Positions 39,606-50,511 of a stretch of DNA of 64,000 nucleotides are shown here, in pieces. The stretch comes from Cafeteria roenbergensis (taxonomy: Eukaryota; Sar; Bigyra; Bicosoecida; Cafeteriaceae). The stretch lies in NCBI GenBank assembly GCA_008330645.1, contig VLTN01000005.1, positions 496,001-560,000 on the forward strand, written 5' to 3'. The translations under genes and the position numbers were made by a program. Numbering within the stretch: the first letter of the stretch is position 1; the number at the start of each line of letters is the position of its first letter. A model generated the notes under the pieces. That model did no database searches and was not told the DNA's origin. It was given only the letters and a program-made list of their open reading frames with translations.

Positions 39606-40646
39606 TCACTCCGTCGCGCGCAGCTCGCGCTCCACCATGACGGCCTTGGGAGCGCCGCTGAACACATCCGCAACGAAGACGCCGCGCCCCTCGGGGCCCA
39701 GCTCGCGAATCAGCGCCTCGTTGTAAAAGAGCACCACCGCCGTCGCGCCGTTCTCGGCAGCCCTGGCCACGTGCCACGCGATGTGCCGGAGCGCAGCGTC
39801 GGCGTCCTCCGCCGCGTACACCGTCACAAACCACGAGGTCGTGGTCGCGTCGGGCCGCTTCTGGCCGAGCGAGAACGCGCCGTCGCCGCCCGCGAAGACG
39901 GTGCCGTGCGAGTCGCGCAATCCTTGCAGCACCCGCCGAGCGCGCCCCACGGTCTGAAGCACCTTCCAGTCGATGGTCACGAACTTGCTGGTGGACAGCC
40001 GGTCACCGGTGGGCCCCTCGCAATGGGCAACGGCCTCCTCCATGGTCAGCTCGTGCAGCAGCTCGGGGCCGCCCGAGCCGGGCGACCGCGCCGAGTCGAG
40101 CTTGTCGCACAGCCGCTCGTCCAGCGGCTGGAACGCGAACCCCCACGAGTCCACCACGCTCATGCCAGCAGCCTCTGCAAGCCGGAGAGAGACCAGGTTG
40201 TCGGCGCGCGTGGTGTAGCGCAGCCGGCGCAGCGGCTTGGCCGGGTCCTCGCTCTCCGCCACGGCCACGGCAACCAGCTCCTTGTGCAGCCTGCTGGCCA
40301 GCCCGCGGCCGCGCCAGTCGGGGTGCGTGCGGAGGCCCTCCACCCACCCAGTCTCTCCGTCGTCGATGCGGGTCAGGTTCTCGATCGCGGCCAGCCTGTT
40401 GGTCTCGGGGTGCGCCAGGCACAGCGCCGTGTTTTTTGCCGTGTCGGCCATCCACGTCTCGATGGCCGTGACCAGGTAGTCGCGCCCCCCGTATGTCACC
40501 GCCGCGATTTCGGCGCAGGCTTCGCGGTCGCACGGCGCCACAGGGCGAAGCACGAAGTCGGCGGTCGACGGTCCATCAGCCGCAACTGCTGCCTTTGGCG
40601 ACGTGGCGACTTCGCTTGCGTTTGAGACTTGCGCCGCGGCTGCCAT
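39606..40646 (-). CDS. GNAT-family N-acetyltransferase (NAT16/histidine acetyltransferase-like)
   Basis: Single exon, 346 residues from ATG 40646. The frame is open further upstream but has no ATG there. The GNAT fold is at about 30-190: FVLRPVAPCDREACAEI, the YGGRDYL segment typical of NAT16-type proteins, and LRTHPDWRGRGLASRLHK, in which RGRGLA (112-117) is the acetyl-CoA pyrophosphate loop. It continues with RYTTRADNLVSLRLAEAAGM. The C-terminal half (about 215-340) is a second, GNAT-like region ending in ELRATE. NAT16 acetylates free histidine in animals; related protist enzymes are uncharacterised, so the substrate is inference. Confidence 0.82.
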   Translation of the reverse strand: MAAAAQVSNASEVATSPKAAVAADGPSTADFVLRPVAPCDREACAEIAAVTYGGRDYLVTAIETWMADTAKNTALCLAHPETNRLAAIENLTRIDDGETGWVEGLRTHPDWRGRGLASRLHKELVAVAVAESEDPAKPLRRLRYTTRADNLVSLRLAEAAGMSVVDSWGFAFQPLDERLCDKLDSARSPGSGGPELLHELTMEEAVAHCEGPTGDRLSTSKFVTIDWKVLQTVGRARRVLQGLRDSHGTVFAGGDGAFSLGQKRPDATTTSWFVTVYAAEDADAALRHIAWHVARAAENGATAVVLFYNEALIRELGPEGRGVFVADVFSGAPKAVMVERELRATE

Positions 40647-41063
40647 CAGGGACCTGGCGGGGGAGGCTGGGGAGCGAGGCAGGCGGGAGACGCGGGAGCC
40701 AACGTCGCCGCGCGTGCGGGGACGAGTGCGCCTCGTGCCGGCTGGCACGCCCGTCGGCGGCGCGTCCGGCAAAGCTCGATCGGTCGCGGCGCGTTTCCTC
40801 CGGAGCAGAGCCGAGGCCTTTCGGCAATTCCGGCCCCGCAGCGAGAGAGATCAGCGGACCAGCAGCGCGCGTGCGCACGCGCGCTGTGGTCGGCGTGTGC
40901 GTGTGTGTGTGTGTGCGTGGTGGGGATGGGCCCCGATTGCGAGCGTGGCACTCGCGTGGCTGCAGCTCTTCGCCACGGGGGCGTGGCGGTCGCATTCGGA
41001 GGTGCAATCGCCCGTAGAATCTCGGCCACGCCGCCGCCCTTCTCGGGGCCAAAGCGCCGCGCA
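40647..41063. other. Tandem intergenic region with GT repeat
   Basis: Between the acetyltransferase start and the FN3-gene stop, both on the minus strand. A (GT)n-like tract lies at 40894-40918. No further gene is seen. Confidence 0.5.
40894..40918. repeat. GT/GC dinucleotide tract
   Basis: Alternating GTGTGCGTGTGTGTGTGTGT-type sequence, an alternating purine-pyrimidine run in noncoding DNA. Confidence 0.8.
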
Positions 41064-44000
41064 TTACTCGTCACCAAACGAAGCAATCGTGTCATTCGCT
41101 GCTGCCGCGGCCTCCTCGTCCGGAGACCAGCGGCCGGCCTCGTCGATCCATTCCTCGCGCAGCGGCGCTGCCTCTGCGAGATCCGCCCGCGTGCGCGTGA
41201 TGGCCTTGCCGGCCCCGAGGGGCGGGCACTCTGCGGCCTCGCTCAAGGCCGTGCGCGACCACAGCACGTGCATGCCCACCGAGCCATCTCGCGGGTCCAC
41301 CTGAACGACATCCGCCACAACAGTGCGCGTGCCCACTTGTGTCCATGTCCCCCCGGAAGGACGGCTGCTGGCTCCCGCTGGCGCTGCGCGCCAAGGCTGC
41401 TTCGAGCGTCGTCCGCGGCTGATGCCCGTCGCCGACTGCGAGGGCGTGGAGAGGGGGGGAGGGGGCAGCAGCGGGGTCAGTGAGGGTCGTCGAGCAAGCC
41501 ACGGCGCCCTTGACAAGGACACGAGCGAGCGCGCGCCCGCTGCGTGCTGGATAGTAGCAGCTCCCCGTTTTCGCGCAGGTGAGGGCTTCCACTGGCCTCC
41601 CCTGGGGCAGCAGGCGGGCAGCATCGCACCGAACCGGAGGCAGCGCCACTCACTCCGGCAGTGGGCCGCGTTGCCCAGACGGGCTCCTCCCAGCAGCATC
41701 TGTCTCCGGGCACAACTGCGCCTTCCGTCTCCATAACGAACGAGCCAAGGCTCTGGGTGGGGCCAGGGTCGCTCCACCCGGCGGCGGGCGGCGTGACGGC
41801 CTGCGATGCAAACGACGGCTCGCTGTCCGCGGCGCCGCCGTCCCCCTTGGCAGCCACGCAAAGGCGGTACACGGTGTCAGGGCGAAGGCCGCTCACAGTC
41901 TGCGCACAGCGGGCAAGCGCGGAGGACCGGAACGAGAGAGGCACGAGCGCGTGAGCGGTCCACGCGGAACAAGCCGCCGGCAGCAACCCGCGCATCGGGC
42001 AGCAGGCAGCGGGCAGCGGGCAGCGGGCAGCGGGCAGCGGGCATCGCGCAGCGGCATGGAGAGGCTGGGCTCACCGCCAGGGAGTGCGAGGTCTGCAAAA
42101 GGGGCTCCCACTCCAGCTCCGCCGGCGGGTCGGCAGCGCTCCTCGAGCCAAGAGCGGACACAACGGCACCGTAGACGACGAAGCCGCTGGCACCGCCTTG
42201 GGCGGCGTGCCAGCGGATGGTGACGCCGCGGGGCTCAGTGCGCACGACCGTTGGGGCGAAAGGGGGGAGCGGCGCGGTGGCCGCCGCCACTGGAGCGCTC
42301 CAGGACGAGGCGGCGGGCCCGGCCACGGCTCGGACGCGCAGCTGGTACCGGCGCCGCGGGAGGAGCTCTGCCGGCTCGGCAGAGCGGAGCGGGCCCTGGT
42401 AGACAGTGCGCCACTGGCCATGGTCCGCGGTCGCGTCGCGAAGCTGGAGGGCGTAGGCGACGCCAGCGCCGCGGTCCGCGAGCCACGCCTGGATTGCGGC
42501 CTCCGGCACCGCAGCTGGTGGCGCCGCCGGGCCGCTGGTGGCGGCGGCATCATGCGAAGCTGCTGGGCGTCGTGACGGCTGCGCTGGGGTCCCGAGGTGC
42601 GGCGCTAGGGCCGTGGCGTGCTCGCTGATGGCGCTGAGAGCTGCTTGGGTGGCAGGCACGCCCGCAGCCGCGAGCAGAGCCGGCACCCTCGACCAGGCGA
42701 TCCACCGTCGAGCTCCCGCGCCAGACACGGAAGACGCAGCGGAGGAGGGCGGCGAGCCGCGCGACGACGACGACCCAGACTGTCCAACGCCGGACGAGAG
42801 CCTCCGGCCGGCGGAGGGGCGGGCGGGGGGCCTCCCGTCCCCGCGCCTTGCGGATCCCGCTCGCTTGGCCTCTTGCTGGCCGCCGCCCCCGGCGCCTGCA
42901 CCGCTTGCGTCGTCCCGGAGAGAGTCGTCGGACGCCATTGACCACGCATCGTCGCTGTCGGATTCACTCGGGACATGGTCGTCCCCGGGTGCCGCCGCCG
43001 GAGCAGCAGCCGACGATGGGCGGGGGGCACGGACCGCAATGCCGCCCGGAGCACCAGCGTCCGACTGCCCCGGAGGCGCACCGGGGCGCGGGCCGGCCGC
43101 AGCGGCAGGGCTGTCGGCTGACAGGGTCGCAAGTGCCGCCGCCATCAGCGCGGCGTCTGCCGCCGCGCCCCCGGACGGCCTGTGCCCGCCCAGCGCCCAC
43201 GCCGTGGCAGCTTCCCTGCCGTGCGCCTTGGCCGACGGCACCGCGGCGGACACAGCAGCGATGGCGCCGCCCTGCGCGTCGCAGTCCACGCTGCCCCAGC
43301 GAGCGAGGAGCGACGTGGCCGGGCTCCGGCCGGGCGCCAGGCGCAGCGCCGGAGGCCTGTCCAGCCGCGTGCGCGCCACCCCAACGGCACTGAACTCCGA
43401 TACGTCGCCGTCGGCGTTCACCGCCCGGGCTGCGAAGAGCAAGGGGGCGCCCGGCCTCAGGTCCGCGAGGGAGTGCTGCTGCCCCTTGCCCGAGAACACC
43501 GCTCGCCAGCCGTCGCCCCCCGGCGCCCCCAGCGAGCCAGCGGCCTGCGCGGCAGCCAGAGTGTCCGCGTCGCCTGCGTCCAGCGCCCACAGCTCGAACG
43601 ACGTGCCGTCCTCCGCGGCTTGCCACCTCCCCGACCCTGCCCGGCCGAGCCTTGGCGGAGCGCCGGCGCCGGAGCCCGGCGTGCTCGAGCCCGAGGCAGA
43701 CGCCCGCAGGCCCGGCCCGCTGCTGCGCCCTGCCGCGGCGCGCGAGCCGCTGCCTGCGCGCCTGCCCGCCGCCGGCGCTGCCGAGCCCGGCCTGGGTCCG
43801 CCGCCTCCGCCGCGTGCCGAAGCCGGCAACAGCGGCCCCTGCAGCGAGCGACGCGAGAGGGACAGGCGGCCAACCGACGCCACGTCGGACCCCAGCGCCC
43901 CCGTCAACGGCTCCGTGCTGCGAAGGCGGCCGAACCCGCTGCCGCGGGTGGCGGGAGACCAGCTGGCCCGCATGCCAGCCTGCCCTGCGGACCCGCTGCT

Positions 44001-47000
44001 GCCCGGGCGCGCGGCGCCGTGCCTGCTGCTCGCGCCGGCGCCAGCGGCGCCAACGCCGCCCCTAGGAGTTCTCGGCCCCCCCGAGCCCGCGCCTGCCGCC
44101 TGCGGTGATGCAGAGCTGTCCCCCGTCGCTCCGAGGGCGGACCAGGAAGGAGCGGGACCCTGCAGTGCCAGCTGAACCACGTCGTCCCAGGAGAGGTTGA
44201 CGTCAGGGTCCTCCGCCCGCAGCGCCTCGAGCAGCGAGGGGCGGCCTTCCTCGCCGTCAGCCCCGTCGGGCCCCGCAGGCAGGCAGGCCCCAACGGATCT
44301 GAGGAACGCGCCGAGGCGGTCGTCGGCGCTGGCCGCCTGGACCAGCGCTCCGGCGCTGAGGGACTCTTCCGCTGACGAGGCGGGGTCGGATCCGCCTGCG
44401 GCCGCCTCCGCTGGTGCTGGCGCCTGCGCTGGTGCTGGGGCTGCGCCAGCCGTGGAACCAGCGCCGCCACCGCTGGCTGCCCCCGACCGGGCCGCCGCCT
44501 CTGCCACGAGCGCGCGGAACACAGTCCTTGCGTACCGCCACCCAGCCGCGGCGGCCGCCTCGGCAGACCACGCAACCGTCAGGGACCGGGCCCCGCGCGC
44601 GGTCGCCACAGGCGCTGGCGGGGCCTCCGGCTGGGCAGCCACCTCAACGAACGTGAACGGAGAGGCGCCGAAGGCGTTGATCGCGCGCGCCCGCACCAGG
44701 AACCGAGCTCCGGGGCGCAGGCCCTCCACGAAGCAAGCGAGCGACGCAGCCTCCACCTCCCCGTCAGGAGAGGGCGGGGGCGGATCGACTGCCACCCTTG
44801 TCCAGGCGATGCCCTTGGCGGCTGCTCCTCCGCGCCGGCCGCCGCCGGACGCGCCGCCGCTGGCGCCGCCGCCGCCCCCCCGAGACGGGCACGCCTCGAC
44901 TACGAAAAAGGCAGGCTGCGAAGCCTCCGTGGCCTCGGGGCTGGCGGCCCAGCGCAGGCCGAGCCACGCCGCAGGCCCGCCCACGCGCCGCGGCCCGCCT
45001 GATGCGTGCGGGGGCATGGCAACCCGCAGGCTGGCGTGCACCCCCTCCAGCCTGTCCGGGCCCAGGCCCGTTGCAAGCTTCTCCAGGAGCGGGGCGCCCG
45101 GCGCGCGCCCGCTGAGCCTGGCCTGGACACCCTTGGCCTCCTTCGCGTGCGGCACCGCGGCAGCGCGCAGAGCCGCCAGCCCCTGCTCCGCCCGGTCGAT
45201 GCTTCCGCGGCAGGCCTGGTCCCCGGCAGCGTCTCCCGAGCCGTCGCCGGCATCCCCGGAGTTGCCCGCTGCCGCGGCGGCCTCCTCGGCCTCGCGCAGC
45301 CTGGTCCACTCGGCGGTGCACTCGGCCGCAGAGAAGAGGGGCGACGACCACACCGTCCACGCGGTCAGCAGAGACGGCTCCCCGATTCCCGCGAGGCTGG
45401 CCCCCACGCCCTGCCATCGCTCCACGTCAGACTGCCGCACGGCGCGCACCGGGACGAACCGCCCGTCAGCCGCGAGCTGCGGGCCGCCCGCTCCCACCGC
45501 GCGGCGCACGAGGTCGGCAGCGAGCGGGCCCGTGCCCGACATCCTGAGCGAGTCGGCGGCCGCCTGGACCACGCTGCTGCTGGCAGCGCCGTCCGGGGCG
45601 GAGCGGGGCCCAGGCCCGCCCGCGGCGGAACCGGACGCCAGAACGGCGGCCCGGGCAGGCAGGTCCGGCGCCAGCGGCAGCACGGCGAGGCTGCGGAGCG
45701 CACTGGCCGCGGCGCCCTTGCGTGCTCGCCAAGCAGCAAATGCGGCCGCCGACCGCTCCCGCCTCTGCTGCTCGTACACGCGCCACGGCGCCGCGGCCGC
45801 CTGCTCGCGCGCCTGCTGCAGCCGCTCGCGGCCCTCGTCGTCGATCTCCCCGTCGGATGGGTCGCAGAAGTTCTTGGAAAACACAAACCCGCGCTCGGCC
45901 AGCGCGTCCCGAGAGGCCTGAAGGTCACCGGGCGCGTGAACGGCGCCGCCGCCCTTCCTGCCCGCCACGGCAGCCCTGGCCTCGAGCGCCAGCGCGGCGG
46001 TCGTGCCGATGGGGGGCCGCTTCCGGGCGGCGCTGCTCGCCCTCGCTGCAGCGAGCGTGCTCCCTGCCTTGGCCGCCTCCTCGGCAAGCCTGGCGCGCTC
46101 CCACTCCTCCGCGGTGGGGAGGGCAACGGCCTGCGCCTCCTTGCGGCTGAGCCAGCCGGAGTGGGCTGCCTTGCCCCGCGCGTTCTTCTCGCGCAGCTCG
46201 GCCGCGTCGGCTTCCGCCCGCGATCGCAGGTCCTCCTCCGCCCACGCGGCGAGCTGCGCCGAGCCGGCCTTGGTGAACGCCGCCCACCTGGTAGAGCCCG
46301 GGGCTGGTCTTTCCTCCGCCCCTGCGGCCGCCGCGTCGGCGTCCGCTCGCTCGGCCGCCTCCCTGGCAGCCGCTGCGGCCGCCGCGGACATGCCGGCCAG
46401 GCGCTCCTCTCTGGCCTCCCGGACCTCCGCCTCGGCCACCGACACCGCCTCTTCCACGCGGGCCTGCGCGGCGACCCACTCCGCCCGTGCGGTCTTGGCA
46501 AAGAGCGCGTTCTTCACGGCGTCGTCGTGCGACAGCGGGGGCGGGAGCATGCCAGGGGCTGGCGCCTCGGGCTGCGCAGCGTGCGACAGGTTCGTGATCG
46601 AAAAGGAGGTGGGGGCCGCCCCGCTCTCGGCGCCTGGCGCCGCTCCCTCCACGGGCTTCTCGTCCAGCATCTCGCGCAGCCCCGGGGACAGCTCCTTGAG
46701 GACCTTGTCCGGGATGGCCACGCGCTCGAACACGCGGTTGCTGCGGCACCAGCGAAGGTAGTCGTGTGCCAGCGTCCGGGTGCCCCTCGGCCCGCCGCCA
46801 TCGCCCCGGGGAAACGACCCCTGAGCCGGGATGCCCAGCTGGCGGTCGACGACTGCGAGCGCGGTCGCGATGCGAAGCGACATCTCGTCAACGGACCCGC
46901 GCGAGCGCCCCATCCTGCGGCGGGTTAGCATTGCGCAGGTGCGGGCGGGCGGGCAGGCAGGCAGACAGGCAGGTCGCCAGGTCGGCAGGCAAGCGAGGGG

Positions 47001-47479
47001 CGATGCGCGGCGAGCGCGGCTCGGAACGCAGCGTGTGTGCGGCACTCGGGCAACCCGCCAAGCCCAACCCCTTGCCACGCATCCGCCGAGGCCTCACACA
47101 CCGAGAGCCTGCGGTTGGGCCAGACAGTGAGGACGGATAGGGCGGTGCCAGAGCAGGGTTGTACCCGAGGGGCGGGATGCGGGATGCGGCTTCAAGCCGC
47201 AGCCGTTGCTCGCAGGCCCGGGCCTGCTGTCCGTGACAGCCAGGCATGGCCTGCGGCAGCACGGCCCAAACAGCATCGCTCCCACAGGCTCACCTCCACG
47301 GCGCGGGCGCGGTGGGCCTTGCCTTGCACCCATGTCTCGAAAGCGCCCTCCGTCGACTGTTGTTTTCGCAATGCAGCCTCGCGTGCCTCCGCCTCCGCCT
47401 GCCGCTTCTCTTCGGCCTTGGCCTGTTCGTCATCCTCTACCTTGGCGAGCCATTCCTCGAAGCTCCCGGCCTGGGCCAT
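41064..47479 (-). CDS. Fibronectin type III repeat protein with W/K-rich coiled-coil N-terminus
   Basis: Proposed exons: 47479-47294, 47108-47098 (11 nt), 46914-42075, 41899-41654 and 41435-41064, giving 1,884 residues. All junctions are GT-AG and phase-consistent. The last three exons are well supported; the first two are my inference, and a shorter model would start at ATG 46931. The N-terminal region (about 1-400) has charged helices with recurrent Trp-containing motifs (FEEWLAK, AFETWVQGK, AEWVAA, HSGWLSRKEA, AFAAWRARKG). The rest has at least three to four FN3-like domains with the typical L(R/P)PGxxYxxRVRAxN motif near residues 797, 1214, 1584 and 1690, the last completed only by splicing. 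Ser/Gly-rich linkers separate them. Similar layouts occur in ciliary and cytoskeletal proteins; function is unknown. Confidence 0.7.
41997..42041. repeat. 7-bp tandem repeat (GGGCAGC) in FN3-gene intron
   Basis: About six copies of a heptamer inside the intron between exons ending 42075 and starting 41899. Confidence 0.8.
46944..46985. repeat. GGCA/GGCG tetranucleotide tract in FN3-gene intron
   Basis: Imperfect tetranucleotide repeats (read on the minus strand as TGCC/CGCC) form the pyrimidine-rich stretch upstream of a TGCTAAC...CCGCAG acceptor ending at 46915. Confidence 0.75.
47098..47108 (-). other. Probable 11-nt microexon of the FN3 gene
   Basis: The minus-strand sequence GCTCTCGGTGT is flanked by CAACCGCAG before and GTGAGG after. 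It carries the frame from the upstream exon (phase 0) to the downstream exon (phase 2). Without it the two exons are out of phase. Confidence 0.5.
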
Positions 47480-47671
47480 GGCAGCCCTGCCGCAGGGCAA
47501 CGGGTGGCCAGGCCGCGCTGCTCTGGCAACTGACTCCGTTGCCGGCTCTGCCAGCCGTCCGGTCAGACGAGACCTGCACTCCTGAAGCGTCTCGGCTGCC
47601 CACCGGACGCAGGCGCGGCCCGAAAGTCTCCTCACCGCCACCAGCCAGGACCAACTCAACCACCTGACCCA

Positions 47672-48323
47672 ATGGCTGACGAGCAAGACGTGACAAAGAA
47701 CCGGAGCTGGATGACGCCCACCACGGTCGCGCTGCTGTCGCCGCTGAGCATCCACCCGCTGCTCCTGTTCTTCCGCCACAGCGGCAAGGTGAGCTGGCCG
47801 TCGCCCATTCGTGCCTCGCGGCGGGCTTCGTGGCGGGGCGGGCATGCGGCGTGCCCAGTTCCGAACCAAAGGGGCGGCAGTCGCACTCGTGGCACGTGGT
47901 CAGCTGCTTCGGCTTCCGCTGCCCTGAAGGCGTGGGATCGCTGCGGCTCCGTCGCAAGACGGCCCACGGCTGAGCATCCAGTGTGCTGCTACTGCCTGCG
48001 ACGCAAAGGCATCCAGTGGCGCCTCCTTGACTGCGCCGCAGAGCCCGAGGCAAACGCTCCGGAACATGATTGTCGGACTCGGCGTCGCAGGCGTCCACGC
48101 CGCCTTCATGGGGTTCCTTTGGCTGCAAATCGACGTGGCGGTCCCCGTGATGGAGGCAAACACGCTGGACTCGCAGATCGAGCGGGAAAAGGCGCGCGCA
48201 AGCGCAGGCATCGGCATGTTCGGCGCGGCGGCCAAGGGTCGCTGGCAGCAGCGCGAGGAGGAGCAGGGGAAGCAGGAAGAGGTCTCCATGGCGCAGGCGC
48301 TCGCCCGCATGGAGCGCCGGTGA
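47672..48323 (+). CDS. Small two-transmembrane protein, unknown function
   Basis: Exons 47672-47788 and 48042-48323 (donor GTGAGC, acceptor CCGCAG, phase 0) encode 132 residues. Two hydrophobic stretches are seen: TVALLSPLSIHPLLLFF (about 18-34), and MIVGLGVAGVHAAFMGFLWL with the following IDVAVPV (about 48-75). A charged, helical C-terminus follows (DSQIEREKARASAG, then REEEQGKQEEV and ARMERR). I do not recognise the family. Size and layout recall small organelle inner-membrane or ER subunits, but nothing specific supports that. It is divergent from the FN3 gene, with 192 bp between the starts. Confidence 0.7.
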
Positions 48324-48746
48324 CTGCGTGCCCCGCACGGCAGTGGCCTTGTGGTCCTAGAGGGTCTTGGCCGGTCATGCCGTTGTTGCAGACGTTTTCG
48401 TGCGATCAGCTGCGTGCCTTCGTGTCGTCTTGATCAGAGTTCTGCAGACCGCGGCGTCGCGAATCTGAGACCTGCGCGCCACTCGCTCTGCAGCTCGCAC
48501 TCACTCCAGTCCCCGACCGCACCTGCTTTTGCTGGACAACACCTCGTTGCTGCCACGGCAACAGTGCGCCCAGTCACGCGCGTGCTGGCGCAGCAGTCGT
48601 TCGACCCTGTCGTGCCCTTGCGTTGTTCGAGCGCGCGGGGGGACACCACGCTCACCCTATACCATGCATCAGGTGGACCTCACACACACACACACACGCA
48701 CGTGGGAGAGACGAAGACGAACAAATGCAAACAACAATACAAAGAC
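48324..48746. other. Convergent intergenic region with CA repeat
   Basis: Between the stops of the two-TM protein and RAD51B. It contains a (CA)8-like tract at 48681-48697 and an A-rich segment just after the RAD51B stop (48719-48745). No gene seen. Confidence 0.5.
48681..48697. repeat. CA dinucleotide microsatellite
   Basis: Alternating CA over 17 nt, followed by CGCACGTG. Confidence 0.85.
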
Positions 48747-50192
48747 TTACGCCTCAAGTGCCGCCAGCTCGGCCTCAGTCAATCCGTCGAACACGTCTGC
48801 GTCTTCTGCAGCCGCGCGGCTGCCCGCTGGCGATTCAGAGGGCGCTGCCACCTCCGCGATGCGGTCGCGAATACCAGTTCCGGCCAGCGAGTCAGCGGCA
48901 GCTGACGCGGACACAGACGCCCAGGCTGACCCCAGGGCAGCTCCGGCAGCTTCAGTGGCTCCCCCGCCCCCCTCGAAGCGCGTGCCAGCCGGAAGCGGCG
49001 TGATTCCTGCGGCGCCGATCACGTAGACATCCGTTGCGTTGGGGGCAACGGGCGACTTGGCCACTGACACCGTCCTGACGCCCCCCTCGGCAGCTGCGTG
49101 AAGCGCCGCCGCAAACGGCCCTGCAGCGGCTCCAGCAGGCGGCAGCGCGACGACGGACGCCGGCAGGTGCTGCAGCACTAGCCGGGTGTTGACGCAGTGC
49201 GACCACGTGTTTCCTAGCGCAGGTCGGACCGTGCCGCCTGGCATTGGCCCTGCCTCCTCTGGAGACAGCCGGCCCGCAACTTGGTTCGTCACCAGCACCA
49301 CCAGGCCGTACGCCTCAGCCACCGACTTGAGGAGGGATGCGATGCGAGACAGCTCGCCCTGGCGCTCCCTGAGCGACGACTGGTCAAAGTCCCGTCGCGC
49401 CAGGGCCGCGACGGAGTCCACCACGACGAGCCGCACTTTGCTGCGGGCCACGATGGCTTCTAGGTCTTCCATAATCGCTCGGAGTTCCCGCGAGTTGGTC
49501 GCGCGCATCACCGTGACTGCTTCCAGCACGGCAGCCACGCGAGCTTCGGCCTGGACGGGATCACCCACAACTGCGTCCAGGTTGGTCGCGATTTCGCAGA
49601 GCCGGCTGGGCGAGAACTTCCCCTCAGTGTCGACAAACAAGACCCCGCCCCCAAGTCCGCCACGCACGGCTGGCAGGGGGGCCCGGGCAGCCATGCTCAT
49701 GGCGAGCTGCGACTTTCCCACGCCAGTCTCGCCCACGGCCTCGATGATGCTCCCAGCGCCAAGGCCGCCCCCCAGGGCATGGTCGAGGTCCCGCAGCCCT
49801 GTAGGCAGGCACGCTGCCGCACCAGCCGCACCCCTCGTTCGACTTGCCAGCAAGGAAGAGGCCTGCGCGCGGCATCACGAACGGCAGGCGCCAAACTCGG
49901 TTCGAACTGGACCCCGCGCAGTCAATCCATGGGCGCACTTTTCCTGTCGGCCAGTGGGCACCCTGGCACTCACCGGCTGCGGTAGAGGAGTCACCAGGGC
50001 AGCCACTCGGTCCAGCAGGTCCGCTGCCACAGGCCACGAGACGCCTGCAACGTCCGCAATGCACATCGCGTCTGGCAGTGCCTCGATCAAGTCGCCGCAC
50101 GTGGCCTGGCTCCCCAAGAACGCCTCGAGCGCATCGAATCCGCGCTCAGGAAGCCAGTCCCTCGGCAACCTGCGAAGCGCCTTGCTTGCCAT
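48747..50192 (-). CDS. RAD51B: RAD51B, RAD51 paralogue ATPase
   Basis: Exons 50192-49974 and 49862-48747 (donor GTGAGT, acceptor GCGCAG, phase 0) give 444 residues. Exon 1 is the N-terminal helical domain (MASKALRRLP, then ALPDAMCIADVAGVSWPVAA), matching the RAD51B start. Exon 2 is the RecA core: Walker A GETGVGKS at 117-124, VLFVDTEGKFS, Walker B VRLVVVDS at 216-223, FDQSSLRERQ, and ALGNTWSHCVNTRLVLQHL with SVAKSPVAPNATDVYVI, which separate RAD51B from other paralogues. RAD51B works in the BCDX2 complex, which loads and stabilises RAD51 on single-stranded DNA in homologous recombination. An Ala-rich, acidic C-terminal extension of about 70 residues is unusual. Confidence 0.92.
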
Positions 50193-50511
50193 GCCGCCCA
50201 AGCGGGCGAGTGGCCACATTGCAATTGCATGCTTGCGTCGGGGCCAATATTGACTGCGCGCCGATGCAGTGCGCAGGCTGCTCGGGGCCTTGACGCAAGC
50301 GTGAAGGGAGCGAGGCAAGGACCGGACGCGGTGCAAACCTTCCGGAGAGTGCCCCGGCTGCTGCCGTTGGCGGTGGGGACGGGTCAACGTTCGGATCTGT
50401 CGTGCCACGTTTTTACGTCTGCAGAGCTGCGCACGGCAACAGCGCGCGGCCGGCACAGGCGGAAGGTCGGCCGGTCCCCGGCGCGACAAAGTGGGCCACC
50501 TGCGCGAGCGC
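50193..50511. promoter_or_regulatory. Divergent promoter region, RAD51B / TPT-family transporter
   Basis: 319 bp between divergent starts and therefore the likely shared promoter. No specific motif is identified. Confidence 0.4.

Noticed and set aside
40647-40772. N-terminal extension of the acetyltransferase by 42 codons
   Set aside because: The extended frame has no ATG upstream of 40646; the first codon there is TTG.
46931-47078. N-terminal extension of the FN3 large exon with a Cys/Leu/Pro-rich repeat
   Set aside because: It translates the GGCA/GGCG intron repeat. The TGCTAAC...CCGCAG context marks it as intron end.
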